From contig JAMQCK010000193.1 of the NCBI GenBank assembly GCA_024196135.1, positions 1-41,336 on the forward strand: DNA of 41,336 nucleotides, given 5' to 3'. This document shows positions 10,953 through 23,154 of this stretch, in pieces. A program made the translations under genes and the position numbers. The notes under the pieces are model-generated. The model searched no databases. It worked only from the letters and a program-made list of their open reading frames with translations, and was not told where the DNA came from. Position 1 is the first letter of the stretch. Each line of letters starts with the position of its first letter. Source of the DNA: Pleurotus ostreatus/Saccharomyces cerevisiae fusant (taxonomy: Eukaryota; Opisthokonta).

Positions 10953-13008
10953 ATGGACAAGCTCGAATCCCTCTCGAACCAGCTTTCCCAAATCACGATG
11001 TACGACATCAAGTCGATGTACAACCAGGTGCGTGGCACGACCTCGCTCTTAAGTGCTTTGCTTACACGTATGTAGGCTAAGAACATCGTCTTGAATGTCT
11101 CCGAGGTCGAAGCGCTAGTCGCCGAGGCCACGAACGACGAGCCATGGTGCGTGACGCGCCCTTCCGCGCAAACAACGCGCTCATCCCGCACAGGGGAGCT
11201 TCCTCCACCCTTATGCAAAACATCGCCAATAAGTGCGTCTCTTACTCTCTCCTCTGCACGTCGTCAAAAGCTAACGCCCACCTTCCCCGCCGCGCAGGAC
11301 ATTCAATTAGTACGACCCATGGTTACCCTCGCGCGCCCCCCCGCGCTAACCCTCCCCCAGCCCGGAATTCAACGAGATTATGCCTGCTATCTACTCGCGA
11401 TTCATGGAGAAGGAGGCGCGGCAGTGGCGGCAGATCTACAAGGTGCGAAGATGTCCGATTGTCGGAGAGGCCCGTTGCTGACACGCGCCCCCACATAACA
11501 GGCCCTGCAACTACTGGAATACCTCGTGAAGAATGGCTCGGAGCGCGTCGTGGACGACGCGCGGTCGCATTTGTCCACTATCAAGATGCTCCGCAGCTTC
11601 CACTACATAGATGACAAGGGGAAGGACCAGGGCTTGAATGGTGTGTGTCAGCGCGAGCGAGATGTGCTGAGGGCTGACGCTCGGTGACAGTCCGCAACCG
11701 ATCCCGCGAACTCGCCGAACTGCTCTCCGATGTGGAAAAGATTCGCTCCGAGCGTCGCAAAGCGAAGGCGAACAAGAACAAGTACATTGGTACAGGCAAT
11801 GACGGCTTGTCCTTCTCCAGCGGAGGCAGCCGGTATGGCGGCTTTGGCAGCGATAGCCTTGGCGGCGGAGGGTACTCGGGCTCGTCATTCAGCGGTGGCT
11901 ACTCGGGTTCCGCAGGATATAGCGGCGGCGGTGGTATGTCCCTTGAATACATCGTTCGTCTGCTAGATGCTGACCTGCACTAGGCTTCGCGTCAAGCTCG
12001 TCTGGCTTCCGCGATGACACCTCAAGGCGCGGATTCGAGGAGTATGATGCTGGTGCCGACGAGGAGTCCTCGAGGCCCGCACGGTCTAGTTCTGTCAGGT
12101 CCGCAGCTACTAGCTCGCGTAGTGCCGCCCAAGAGCGTAGGCAAACGGCGCCTCCTGCTCCCAAGCAGCCGGAACCAGTCGTCGACCTCCTTGGCGGCTT
12201 CGATGACGAGCCGACACCTGCTCCAGCGCCTGCGAACAACCAAAACAAGGCCCTGCCCGCTCTGGGTGGTGGTGATGGTAAGCCGAACCCGTATCACAAA
12301 CTGGACATCCCCTGACCACCTCACGCAGACGACGACTTCGCTGACTTCCAAGCCGCGCCGACGACCCCTGCGCCTGCAACGGCCCCGGCAGCAGCGGCAG
12401 CGAAGCCTAACCTGATGGACTTGCTCAACTCCACACCCGCTACCGCGTCTGCTCCCGTCTCCGCGGCGCCGATGGCGTCTCCGCCCGCATACGGGCAGCA
12501 ATCGTTCGGTGCCTACGGCATGGGTATGGGACAGCCCGCGATGGGGATGGGCTACGGCCAGCCTCAGCAAGCCGCCATGGGTATGGGTATGGGCATGCAG
12601 CCGCAAGTTATGGGCCACCAGCCGAGGGGCAGCATGGGCGGCGGCATGGGCATGGGTATGGGCGGTCGCCCCGCCTCGATTGCCACCTCGCCCATGCAGC
12701 CCTCCTTGGCCACCTCTCCACCGCCTATGCGCCCCGTGTCGACGTCGACCTCCTCCTCGTCTGCCGCGACGCCGAAGAGCGCGAGCGCGTTCGACGATCT
12801 GTGGAGCATGTCGCTCGGGGGCAGCGGCTCGAAGCCGAGCACGCCCGTTGCGGGCGCGGGAAAGAGCATCAAGGACCTGCAGAAGGATAAGGTGAACCAG
12901 AGTCTGTGGGGTGCGGGTGGTGGGATGGGAGGGGCGATGGGCGCGCCGAAGCCGGCGGCGTCGAACAGTGGGAGCTTTGGGGGAGGGAATGATGACCTTC
13001 TGCTCTGA
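10953..13008 (+). CDS. ENT3: Ent3/epsinR-type ENTH-domain clathrin adaptor
   Basis: Nine exons: 10953-11027, 11076-11146, 11194-11232, 11298-11309, 11361-11442, 11502-11640, 11691-11933, 11984-12277 and 12329-13008, giving 544 aa. The ENTH domain fills residues 1 to about 165; diagnostic pieces are YDIKSMYNQAKNIVLNVSE, EATNDEPWGAS, KEARQWRQIYKAL and VKNGSERVVDDARSHL. Family members bind phosphoinositides and sort cargo (including SNAREs) at trans-Golgi and endosomes. The tail is Gly/Ser- and then Met/Gly/Pro-rich and holds VDLLGGFDD and DDDFADFQ, the latter like the acidic-Phe motif that binds AP-1/GGA ear domains. No ubiquitin-interacting motif was seen, which favours Ent3 over Ent1/2. The fourth exon is only 12 nt. 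RPC9 follows 235 bp downstream on the same strand. Confidence 0.9.
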
Positions 13009-13243
13009 GTGGTACTTCGAGTCCGTTGATCAGCCTCAGGCTGGTACTACTACTTTGTCTACAATGCATGCTACTGTTATGTGGCTGGGTACCTTTGAAT
13101 ATGTAGTCATGAGGAGGGATTATTTGGGAAGAACGGGACCACTGTCGGACCAGCCTGGTGACTGTGACGGGGTGTGACAATTCGAAAAAGAAGTTCAACC
13201 GTGGGAAGAAGATCGAAAAGCCCCTTGCCTTGCGCCACAAAAT

Positions 13244-14058
13244 ATGGAGGTTCGTTCGTCTTCTCGTTCACGAAGCTTAGAACGCAACTGAGACAGTGGG
13301 ATAGGTCGTGAAAGCACGGTCTGCGTTGCTATCCAACTATGAGGTCTTGTCCCTTCTGCAAGAACTTGAGAGCGACTTCATCGCAAGGAGTAAGACGGCC
13401 GTGCGGATAAAGAAGGAAGAGGAAGCGGCAGGTGGATTAGGCTCAACACGACCAAAGGTCGCCGGCGGAAAGGACCCAACAGTAGTGGAAATCAGCGAGA
13501 ACCTGCGAACCATCGAGGTTGAGGTCAGTCCCAGCGCTACTGGATGCAATTGCTTCCTCGCTGACCTATTCACTGTATCCAGACAATACAATACCTCTCA
13601 GCAGACTACCAACCGACAAGCGCCCAGACACCAGAAGGGATCAGCAAGCTGATCAAGTCTCTCGAGCCGTACGGCCTCACGAAGGCAGAGAAACTTCAGA
13701 TCGTCAACCTTGCGCCGACCAACATCATCGAGCTGTATGTGGTGAGTACGCCCGCATGCCATGGACCGCACGCGTGCTAAATCCGCACACGCAGATCGTG
13801 GAAGAGCTGGAGGATAGGCTGGGAGACCATACGGAGGAGGTCCTCGCGCGCGTGCGGGAGTCGCTTAACGCAGCGGCGACGAGTAGGTCGGTCGGTGGCG
13901 CGCAGGTTGCGGGGACTGCTGGCGCGGGAACGCAAAACGATTCGTCCGCGGGCTGGGATGACCCCTTCGCAGAAGGCGGCGACGCGAACGATCTCGTATT
14001 CGACGATACTGGCGAAGGCGCGGGCGTCGAAGGCGACCTGGACATGGAGGAGGACTGA
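13244..14058 (+). CDS. RPC17: RNA polymerase III subunit RPC9 (Rpc17/CRCP)
   Basis: Four exons, 13244-13249, 13305-13523, 13583-13741 and 13795-14058, give 215 aa. The first coding exon is only ATGGAG. It is needed because an in-frame TAG (13302-13304) sits directly before the conserved start of exon 2, and joining it gives MEVVKARSALLSNYEVL, the usual N-terminus of the family. RPC9 pairs with Rpc25 in the stalk of RNA polymerase III and takes part in initiation on tRNA and 5S genes. The HRDC-like part is seen in TPEGISKLIKSLEPYGLTKA and IVNLAPTNIIELYVIVEELE. The last 60 or so residues are an acidic extension (GWDDPF, EGDLDMEED) beyond the usual core. The gene lies close behind the epsin gene (235 bp). 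Confidence 0.9.
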
Positions 14059-14354
14059 GCACGTGCGGTGGCGCGCGACATTTCAAACTTCCCATTCTGT
14101 AATTTCCCTCTGTACCTCTTTCCACTCAATGCACTGCCCATCCTCGCGGGTAACCATGCGGGAGATCAGCCCCGGAAGACGACCACGAGCCCGCGTCGGG
14201 CAAATCAGCTGATAGGCGGTTGGGGACGGATGCCGGGGATGCGTGCGGGTGGGTCGGCGACGTGAACCCGTTATACGACGGTGTGCAGCGATGCGTCGAT
14301 AAAATTCTCCTCCTTTCCTTTCACCCCCACGACCATCCTGGATCAGTGGACGCG

Positions 14355-16141
14355 ATGTCGGATGAGGGCGACGCCCCGTCACCGGACGCGACCCTCGGCG
14401 TGTTCCTCATCGGCATAGCGCTAGCTTCCGTGTACGGGTTCTTCCCCATACTCCCCCGGATCCCTTAAGCCCTGATGCAACTACAGCTACTATGGAATCA
14501 CGTTCCTGCAAGCCTGCTTCTACTTCCGCAGCTTCCCGGAGGATCGGCGTCGTATGAAGGCACTGGTACGTCGAAGTACGGCTTTCATTGAGTTAGGTGA
14601 CTGATCGGGATCGTAGGTGGCGATGGTTTGGTGAGTTCGTACTCCCTGGTCAGACGAAGCCCATTCTGAGAGAGGAGCCTTTCCGCGACGTTAAGGTTCA
14701 CCGTGACCTTGAGCCACATCTTCACCTGTCATGCCGCCTATTACTACTTGATAAAGCATCAGGGAAATACCTATGCGTTAATGCACACCGTATGGTAAGT
14801 TGCCGCACTTGCGATCCCGCTACGTGCTCACAGATTGCAGGAGCCTTGCGGTTAGTCTTCCCCATAGAAGATTGCCATCTATATGGCTCTAACCTTAGTA
14901 TAGCTACCAGCTGGCGTGAATGTTCGTCGTCTCATCGAACCCGTTGAAGGATGAACTGACGAGTTTCCAGTCTATGACAGGGATGATGGTTCAAATATTC
15001 CTTGCGCGACGCGTATTCATTCGTGAGTACTCTGCCGAAGCTTCGGTGGACAAGCCGTGAATGACGCGTGCTTCTAGTCAGCGGACGCAATTGGGTGCTC
15101 ACCGTACTGATAGTACGCCGTTCCATGCCGCTCTTACCACGCTGGATTCTGACGCATCACAGTGGGCTCTGGCTTTGGCACAAGGGTGTATGGGATGGTG
15201 TACGCCTACCATTTCTCGAGGAGAGATACCCGAACTAATCTATACCCAAAGCGATCGCTATATCTTCGTATGTGAATCCCTCCAAGATAGGCCATACGCT
15301 CACACTCGACCAGACTGCTCCACCCGGACGGGACCGAAATCAAGAAATACGCAGTGAGCGATGGCGAACCACGGAGGGATAGCGGCCTAATCCTCCTCAA
15401 GGAACTCGTCCCTCCGACGTTCGCTTTAACGGCGGCGACCGATGTTGTCGTCACCGCGTCGCTCGTTTTCTATCTGCAGATTCGGAAGACTGGCGTTCAA
15501 GGGTACGCGTCTTCGTTTAGGACTACACATCTGGGATCTTGGGCAAGCCTGATGCTGATGTACACTCCACAGCACGAATGGGCTCGTCAACCGACTCATC
15601 TGTATGACAGTGAAGAGCGGTCTCATTAGCAGGTGTGGTTGGTTGGTATCAAGATGGTCGTGGATGCCTGACATCTTTGCGACAGCTCGTTGGCGCTGTC
15701 CGCTTGTATAATACAGCTCCGATGTCCAGAGAGCTTCGTCCCCGTCGCCTTGTGCTTCATACTGGGTAAAGGTGTGTGGTACTTTGCCTTCAATTGGCCT
15801 GCATTCTCGACGCTCATTTCGTGCTGATAGCGTATGCCAACACGTTCTTGACGAGGTGGGCCGCCTTCGCTTAGGCGCCAGCACATGTTTCTGACCTGCA
15901 CAAAGTCTGAACAATCGAGATACCTTCCGCTCGCAGTCCCTGGCATCTACTGACGAAGACGCTACGGGCATCTACTTTGCGAAGGTGTGAACCGCGAGTT
16001 TTTCTATGTTCAATCTTCGCTGAATCCCAGCCCTCGCAGTCCGTGATCAGCACCGCGGTGGACCCCCTAGATGGACTCGAGGCAATGGACAAGGAGGTGG
16101 ATGGCCGGGATGACAGAAGCATAACGTTCGCTGCACCCTAG
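14355..16141 (+). CDS. DUF6534-like multi-pass membrane protein (model partly unresolved)
   Basis: The 5' part is clear: exons 14355-14437, 14487-14565, 14617-14630 (14 nt) and 14696-14794 give SPDATLGVFLIGIALASV, YGITFLQACFYF, MKALVAMVW and HAAYYYLIKHQG. A middle block (14971-15022 and 15078-15112) adds MVQIFLARRVF and LSGRNWVLTVL. A later block (to about 15530, then 15573-15632, 15686-15765 and 15831-15855) adds TAATDVVVTASLVFYL, TNGLVNRLICMTVKSG and YANTFL. The order matches the basidiomycete DUF6534 layout as I recall it: seven helices and a variable tail. The exons around 14841-14970, 15163-15410 and after 15855 cannot be joined in one frame with confidence, so this may be a gene with odd splicing or one starting to decay. 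The best last stop is TAG 16139-16141, preceded by ITFAAP. The function of the family is unknown. Confidence 0.6.
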
Positions 16142-16474
16142 ACGGGACCATGCAACAAGTCGGAAAATTGTATCATGGGTTGTATGTTGTCTGTACCGGG
16201 TCAAAGAGCTTGCTTGCCCTTACATACCAGTGTTGAAGGTCGTGCATTGAAAGCTAGGCTGACAGGAAACGAGGCAACCACAAAGAAAACCCCGATGAAT
16301 TGAAGATGCAGGAAGGAAAACTATGTACGCGAGAATTATGCAGGAATAAGGAAAAAAGACGTTGCGGGTGATATAGTACATGTATCGTGAAGAGATGCGT
16401 GATATCCGTGAGATCCTTGGTGGAAAAATGAGTAGTTGCCTTTTGTCGTTCGTATGGCCGGATGGAGTGGGTGA
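16142..16474. other. Convergent intergenic region
   Basis: This is the shared 3' flank of the DUF6534-like gene (+) and the SUN-domain gene (-). Nothing else was recognised. Confidence 0.5.
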
Positions 16475-19400
16475 TCATCTAACCTGAAGTGGGGACGATG
16501 GAAGGATGGGTGACTGTGGTCCGTGCAACGATGAACCAGGCCCGCGATATGATGATGACTGGGCGGGAGACGCTCGAGATGCAGGCGGCGGCGAAACAGA
16601 CGCGGGCGGTGAAGTAGTCCGCGGGGTGCGCGGGCGACGCTCAGGGCTACGGATGGACGCGACAGAGGGGGTAGACAAAGCGTCCGGCGCAGAGGCATGC
16701 GAGACGTGCGTCGAAGGTCCCGGAGCAAGCGACAGGCCAGAGCGGCTACTTTGGCTCTCCGAGGGAGTGCTATTCCTTCTTCGAGGACGCGCTCGACGGC
16801 CGTGTGAGGGCGAGTCTCCGATTGCGCCCTCGCCCTCGCTTTCAGAGGTATCCACCCATTCTCCATCCTCTCCGTCACCGGACGCCCTGCCCTTCCCCTT
16901 CCTATCTTCAGCACCCTTCTCATCACCGTCCTCTGCATCCCTCGACCGCGAGTACGATGCGTGCACCTCATGCAAGTGCGCCGCCCTCGCAGACCGTTGC
17001 GGCTTCCTCTGCGGCCCATGCCACGACCCGCTAGGCGGCAACACTGTACCTCCCGAGTTCGACCGCAGAAGCAAAGCTGGCCGCTCGGGCTTCCCGAACG
17101 CGAAGGAGCTTCGCTGCACGGTCGCCGGTCGCTGCGCCCGAATTGTGTCTGCCTCTGAGCGCGATGGCGTCCCCGTGCCCCTATCCAGCGCGATGCCTAC
17201 GGCGCGTGTTACGGTGGCTGGCCACTGCAGATGTGCCGCTCGCGTCGGTGTTGCGAGACCGCCGTTCACATGCCGTCGAGTTGGCGTGCGCAGTGAAGGC
17301 GCTCTGGGACGTGTGGAGATGACAAGACGCGCTGGCCGTCGCTTCGCGGTGGGCACATTCTCCTTGTTCCCGTCCGAGTCCACTTCCTTCCCAGTGGGGT
17401 CGCTCAGGTCTACCGAGCGGGAGTTGATGTCCCTCATGCGGTTGTTGTGGATTTCCTCCTCCGAAAGGACTTCGTTGTTTTCGCGCGAGCGCTGCGCTGG
17501 GCGCTCGCGAGATATGGAGGCATCACTGTCATCCCGACCTCGACCGTTACGGAGTCGGTCCATGACCCAGTGGCCGCTCATGCTGAGCTTGCGGCGGCCC
17601 CAGGCACGCATGGCAGGGGACGGGTGTACGACGTCGACGTTGCTACCGCGCGTCGTGGCGAGGAAGACGAGCACGGCCAGGAGCAGGCAAAGTTGGGCAA
17701 TACTGAGGCGCTTCTCCAGGATGACCTAGACAGATTCAGGCTCGATGTCGGGATCATCGGATTGAACCCTGCGTACCTCGTCGGACAAGTAGTTCACCTT
17801 GCTAATCAGCTCATCGTAATCAGCCTGCAGCCGGAGCCGTTGGCGGTCCCACTCCGCCGCCGTCCGATGATAGTTCTGGCTTTGCGTCTTGCCCTGCACA
17901 TCCTTCAATGTCGTCGCTCGTGATTCCAAATAAGCCCACTCACCAGCGCCTGCAACCGCCCCACGTCCTCCGTCAGCCTGCGGAGGACCTCTCTTACGCC
18001 TGCCGCCTGGTCCTCAAAGTACCGTATATACAATGTTTGATTTGCCTCCAGCGCAGTCAGACGGTTCATGATAGTCCGATAGATAGACTCCCCCGTGGCC
18101 GCCGCGAGGGGCGGCGCAAGCGACACGCTGTTCACGCCCGTCTGGACATTTTGCGAGGCAGTGATTGTCGTGGTAATGGAGCTGGTGGTCGTCGAGTCGT
18201 CGACCTGCTCGCCAGGCGGCTTGCTGACCGAGGACCCCTCGGAAGTAAGAGAGACGGATGATGTGGGTTGCGGACCGTCCGTTGATTGAGCATTGGAATC
18301 ATTCCCGGCAGCCGTGGTGGGGACGCTTTGGCTCGTCGGGCTGCCACTCGGACTGCTCGGCGACGTGCTCGACGTCGTAGCCGAGGATGTCGCAGAGACA
18401 CTGACCTCCTTCGTCGATGGCAGAGCAGTGGTCTGAGGCGTTCTCGGTCCGCGTCCCGACCGGTCTGTTGAGTCGCTAGAGGAGGCCTGCTCGTTCGCGG
18501 TGGCGGCTGCCTGTGGCTCCTCGGCGACCTTCGTCGGGTCCGCACTAGAGCTGGCTGGAAGGGCGGATGACCCTGCGATGCGCGCGCGGCTCTCTTCCTC
18601 CCAAGCCTCCCATTTCCATTGCTCGAGATGCGTGAGGCCGTACACGCGAAGGAGGGAAACGGGGCAATAATATTCGTTGCCGTAGTGGGAGTGAAAGTCG
18701 ATGCGGATATAGCGGTAGAAGTCGCGTAGGGACGTTGGGGGATGGAAGGACTGACATGAAATGTCAGAGGGATGCGAATTGGGGAAGTATGACACTCACC
18801 TGCACCCCGCGCACGTTCTTCGCCTGGTATGTGCCCGCGACCGTCCACTCCGACTCGTCTGTGGTGTACCGCTTGGCGACGCTGACGGTGAAGTCCTTGA
18901 ACACCCCGCTGAAGAACTCGAAGTTGGCAAGCTGGACAGTGTCGATCCGTATATCCTCGCAAAGCTCGACCACAACGAACTGGGGAGTCTTTGTATCGCA
19001 TGGACTGAGCATGTAGCGATCGCGCTTTGAGGACAGGATGGAGTGCGCTGATTTGGCGCCTTTGTGGGAGGCATGGACGCGCGCAGAGCAGTCCGAGCTC
19101 GCGTAGTTGAAGCGGTCCGTCAACGGCACCTTGAAGTGAAGGGACATAGGCTCTTCGGTCCCTGCGTCGTTTGCCGCGGCGCCTGCGCCGTCCGTCCCGC
19201 CAGGTGAATCCACAGCCGCGGGGGGCTGCGTCTCTCCGCCATCTGAGTTGGTCTCTCCCGCGTTGACCGGCGCTGAGCTCCCTGTCGTACTTTCTGACCG
19301 GTTCGCGTCCCCTTGCGCGCGAGTCTGCGTCTGCTGCTGCATCGCGAACTGCTTCGCTTTCCATTCTTCAAAAGACAGCAAGACATCCTCTTCCGTAGCT

Positions 19401-19555
19401 TCCTGGTCTGTAGGCTGCACTAAACAGCATATCGGTGCCTCTGGGGGTGGCGGCGCTGCAATGGCGATCGCGCGGAGGGGATCATTCGGCGAAGTCTGCG
19501 CGATTGCTGGGGTCGTCAAGAGCAGAAATGCGCTCAAGGAGGTGAGGGCGACCAT
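16475..19555 (-). CDS. SLP1: SLP1-type SUN-domain protein
   Basis: Four exons, 19555-18800, 18750-17944, 17893-17777 and 17725-16475, give 976 aa; the introns are 49, 50 and 51 nt, all in phase 0. An N-terminal signal peptide (MVALTSLSAFLLLTTPAIAQ) precedes a spacer with LLSFEEWK. The SUN domain covers about residues 140-300: FNYASSDCSA, SSKRDRYMLSPC, FVVVELCEDIRIDTV, WTVAGTY and FYRYIRIDFHSHYGNEYYCP. A Ser/Thr-rich linker, coiled-coil segments (MNRLTALEANQ; RLRLQADYDELISKVNYL) and one membrane helix at about 569-583 follow. Yeast Slp1 works with Emp65 in ER protein quality control, with the SUN domain in the lumen. Here about 390 low-complexity residues follow the helix and would face the cytosol. 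An apparent in-frame TAG at 17728-17726 lies inside the third intron. Confidence 0.88.
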
Positions 19556-20394
19556 CTAAAGAGCTCGCGCTCTCAGAATAAAGAAAAATAACGCAAACAA
19601 GAACGTGAACGTTGAAGACAAGTTGCGGACAACTGGACAAGGGTCGACGGCCATTCAATGAACTCGGCGCGGCCCTCCGGTGCCACGTGTGACGACGTGA
19701 GCGCAACGTCAGCCGTCACGGTTGGACTTTGCTGGCAGAATCGCATAAATTGTAAGCACTGGCATGGCTGTAACTCACAGTCTCGAGCTGGTTTGTAATG
19801 GCTCACTCTCTCCCCTCCGGATTAGGTCACTTCCCGCGGGGCGAGATGGGTGAGAGCCTGCAAGAAATAATGGATCCTGCTATTTGGTCGTAAACGTTGA
19901 TCATATGACTAATTTACAGACGAATCGGAGCAGCAGCCTGAAGTAAAGAAGTTCGTTTGTATTTCCTTCGAATGACACTATGATTGATAAGTCGCCTACG
20001 AGCTCGGGTCGGAACTGTCCGCTCGTTTAAGCCGTTAGGGCTGAGGTAGCGATGGATGCGACAGTCTCTGCCGCAGCCAACGATGCCTGCGTCACAGTTC
20101 TACCCAGTTGCATGTCGGCAGTGCGTAGGCGGTACCAGAAGAATATTATCTGAGGGCGTGGTCAGAGGGGTGGCAGACTGATATCTGACAGGTGATGGAC
20201 GCCACCTTCAGTTCCTGCAACATTGCACGATATTGAAAGAATAGGCGCAGAGCTGCGCCTGTCCAGGTCACAGACAGAATGACGCGTGGGATGGTGTATG
20301 CATGCAAGCGCCAGATAGACACCCGCATGTGTAGGAAATCCGCGTCGAGTTTTGTAAGCCTGAGCAGGGTCAGTTGCGAATGCAATGCAGAAGG
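19556..20394. other. Intergenic, upstream of SLP1
   Basis: This holds the SLP1 promoter and the 3' flank of the small membrane gene at 20395-20889. On the minus strand, 20385-20146 is open and resembles the second exon of the family member at 1805 (KLDADFLHM against KLEDRTMEM), so it may be a real or former 3' exon. No phase-compatible join to the gene upstream was found. Confidence 0.4.
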
Positions 20395-20889
20395 TCACAC
20401 TCGCATATTCCGTATCTCGCTGAGGCTAGGCACACTCCCGCTACTCGGGGACTCGCCTGCCCAGCCCTCTTCAAGCGCCTCGGAAAGCGATAGATGAATT
20501 TTCATCTGCACCTTGTCACAGTGTTGTAATATAACTGGAGGCGACAGAAGGAATATCATGGTCACAGCCATCGCGGCTATGGCAACGGCAGCTAAGACGT
20601 TGCGGCGCTCGGCGGTGGGCAAGTCCTTCAGGACGCTGGTCTCCAGAAGTCCAAGGGTAAGATGGACGACGTAGCAGATCAGCTTGAGAGTCCTGTGCAT
20701 GGCGGCGGATGAGAACTTGCGTGAGAGATGCTGGAGGTCGAAAGTTATGAACGCCGCTTATAAGCAGCTGCGGTATGGTTGTCGGCGCCCTGCTGTCTGT
20801 GCACTTACGTTCAGCACCGACAAGCATTGAACTTGGATGACGTCGATAGAGAAAGGCTGCCAACGACGCGAGCCACATACGGAGGACAT
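20395..20889 (-). CDS. Small membrane protein, lineage-specific family (copy 2)
   Basis: Exon 1 (20889-20809) starts MSSVCGSRRWQPF and joins across a 78-nt intron (GTAAGT...CCAG) to exon 2 (20730-20395), giving about 138 aa. Exon 2 has a hydrophobic N-terminal part (ICYVVHLTLGLLE), then LKDLPTAERR, a membrane segment (LAAVAIAAMAVTMIFLL) and CDKVQMKI, which parallels the protein at 1805-2422. Downstream sequence to 20146 looks like the C-terminal half of that relative but is not reachable in phase. The protein may therefore be truncated, spliced through a weak donor, or frameshifted. Its function is unknown. Confidence 0.5.
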
Positions 20890-21411
20890 GTGCTTTAGAA
20901 GCGCTGCGAATCTAGCCATATACAGCACTCTCCGTAGAGGTCTGGGATGTCCGGCCTCAGGATGAATGAGAGGCCTGGAAGCCGAATCGGAGGGAACATC
21001 GAGTGAACTGTCGACATTGTCGGGTGCAGGGAATTGTCGGCCTTACGTGCACTGTGCATATTAACAGCGCACCCCATCGGTGACAATGCAGGATTTGGAT
21101 ATCAAGATCAGCGCGGTGCACTGATCGGTCGCTTGAGCTGTTGAGAGCCTGTGATGGGAATGAAGGAGGGTGCACAATGCTGTGTGTGATATGCGTGATG
21201 TGACGATGATGTGACTTGTAATGGACAAGCCACATGACAAGCCACGCATAGACCCACAAGATAGTGGAGATACGATTTGGGCTGATATCTTCACTTCAAG
21301 CATACATTTGAGAATACAATCCGGCTAGTCTTGTTCACATATCGAATAAAATACACAATCAGTACATGTTCCGAACCCAAGCGGAACGTCTCGTCTCTTC
21401 TATTCATTTCC
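20890..21411. other. Intergenic between two minus-strand genes
   Basis: This contains the 3' flank of the sulfhydrylase gene and the promoter of the small membrane gene. No gene was recognised. Confidence 0.5.

Positions 21412-23154
<1,743 letters not shown>

Noticed and set aside
16475..17725. Reading the last SLP1 exon as a separate gene
   Set aside because: The 51-nt intron 17776-17726 joins it in phase 0, and the junction gives NYLSDEVILEKR leading straight into the membrane helix, as in the SUN-protein family.
16506..17729. 407-codon plus-strand open frame opposite SLP1
   Set aside because: It is the antisense of the low-complexity Arg/Ser/Pro-rich SLP1 tail, where GC-rich codons leave few stops on the other strand. 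It has no motif, and the sense strand has the SUN domain, coiled coil and membrane helix in one spliced frame.
18132..19364. 410-codon minus-strand frame overlapping SLP1 in another phase
   Set aside because: It runs through a real SLP1 intron and overlaps the SUN-domain exons in a different frame. Its composition is Arg/Pro-rich, as expected for a shadow frame.
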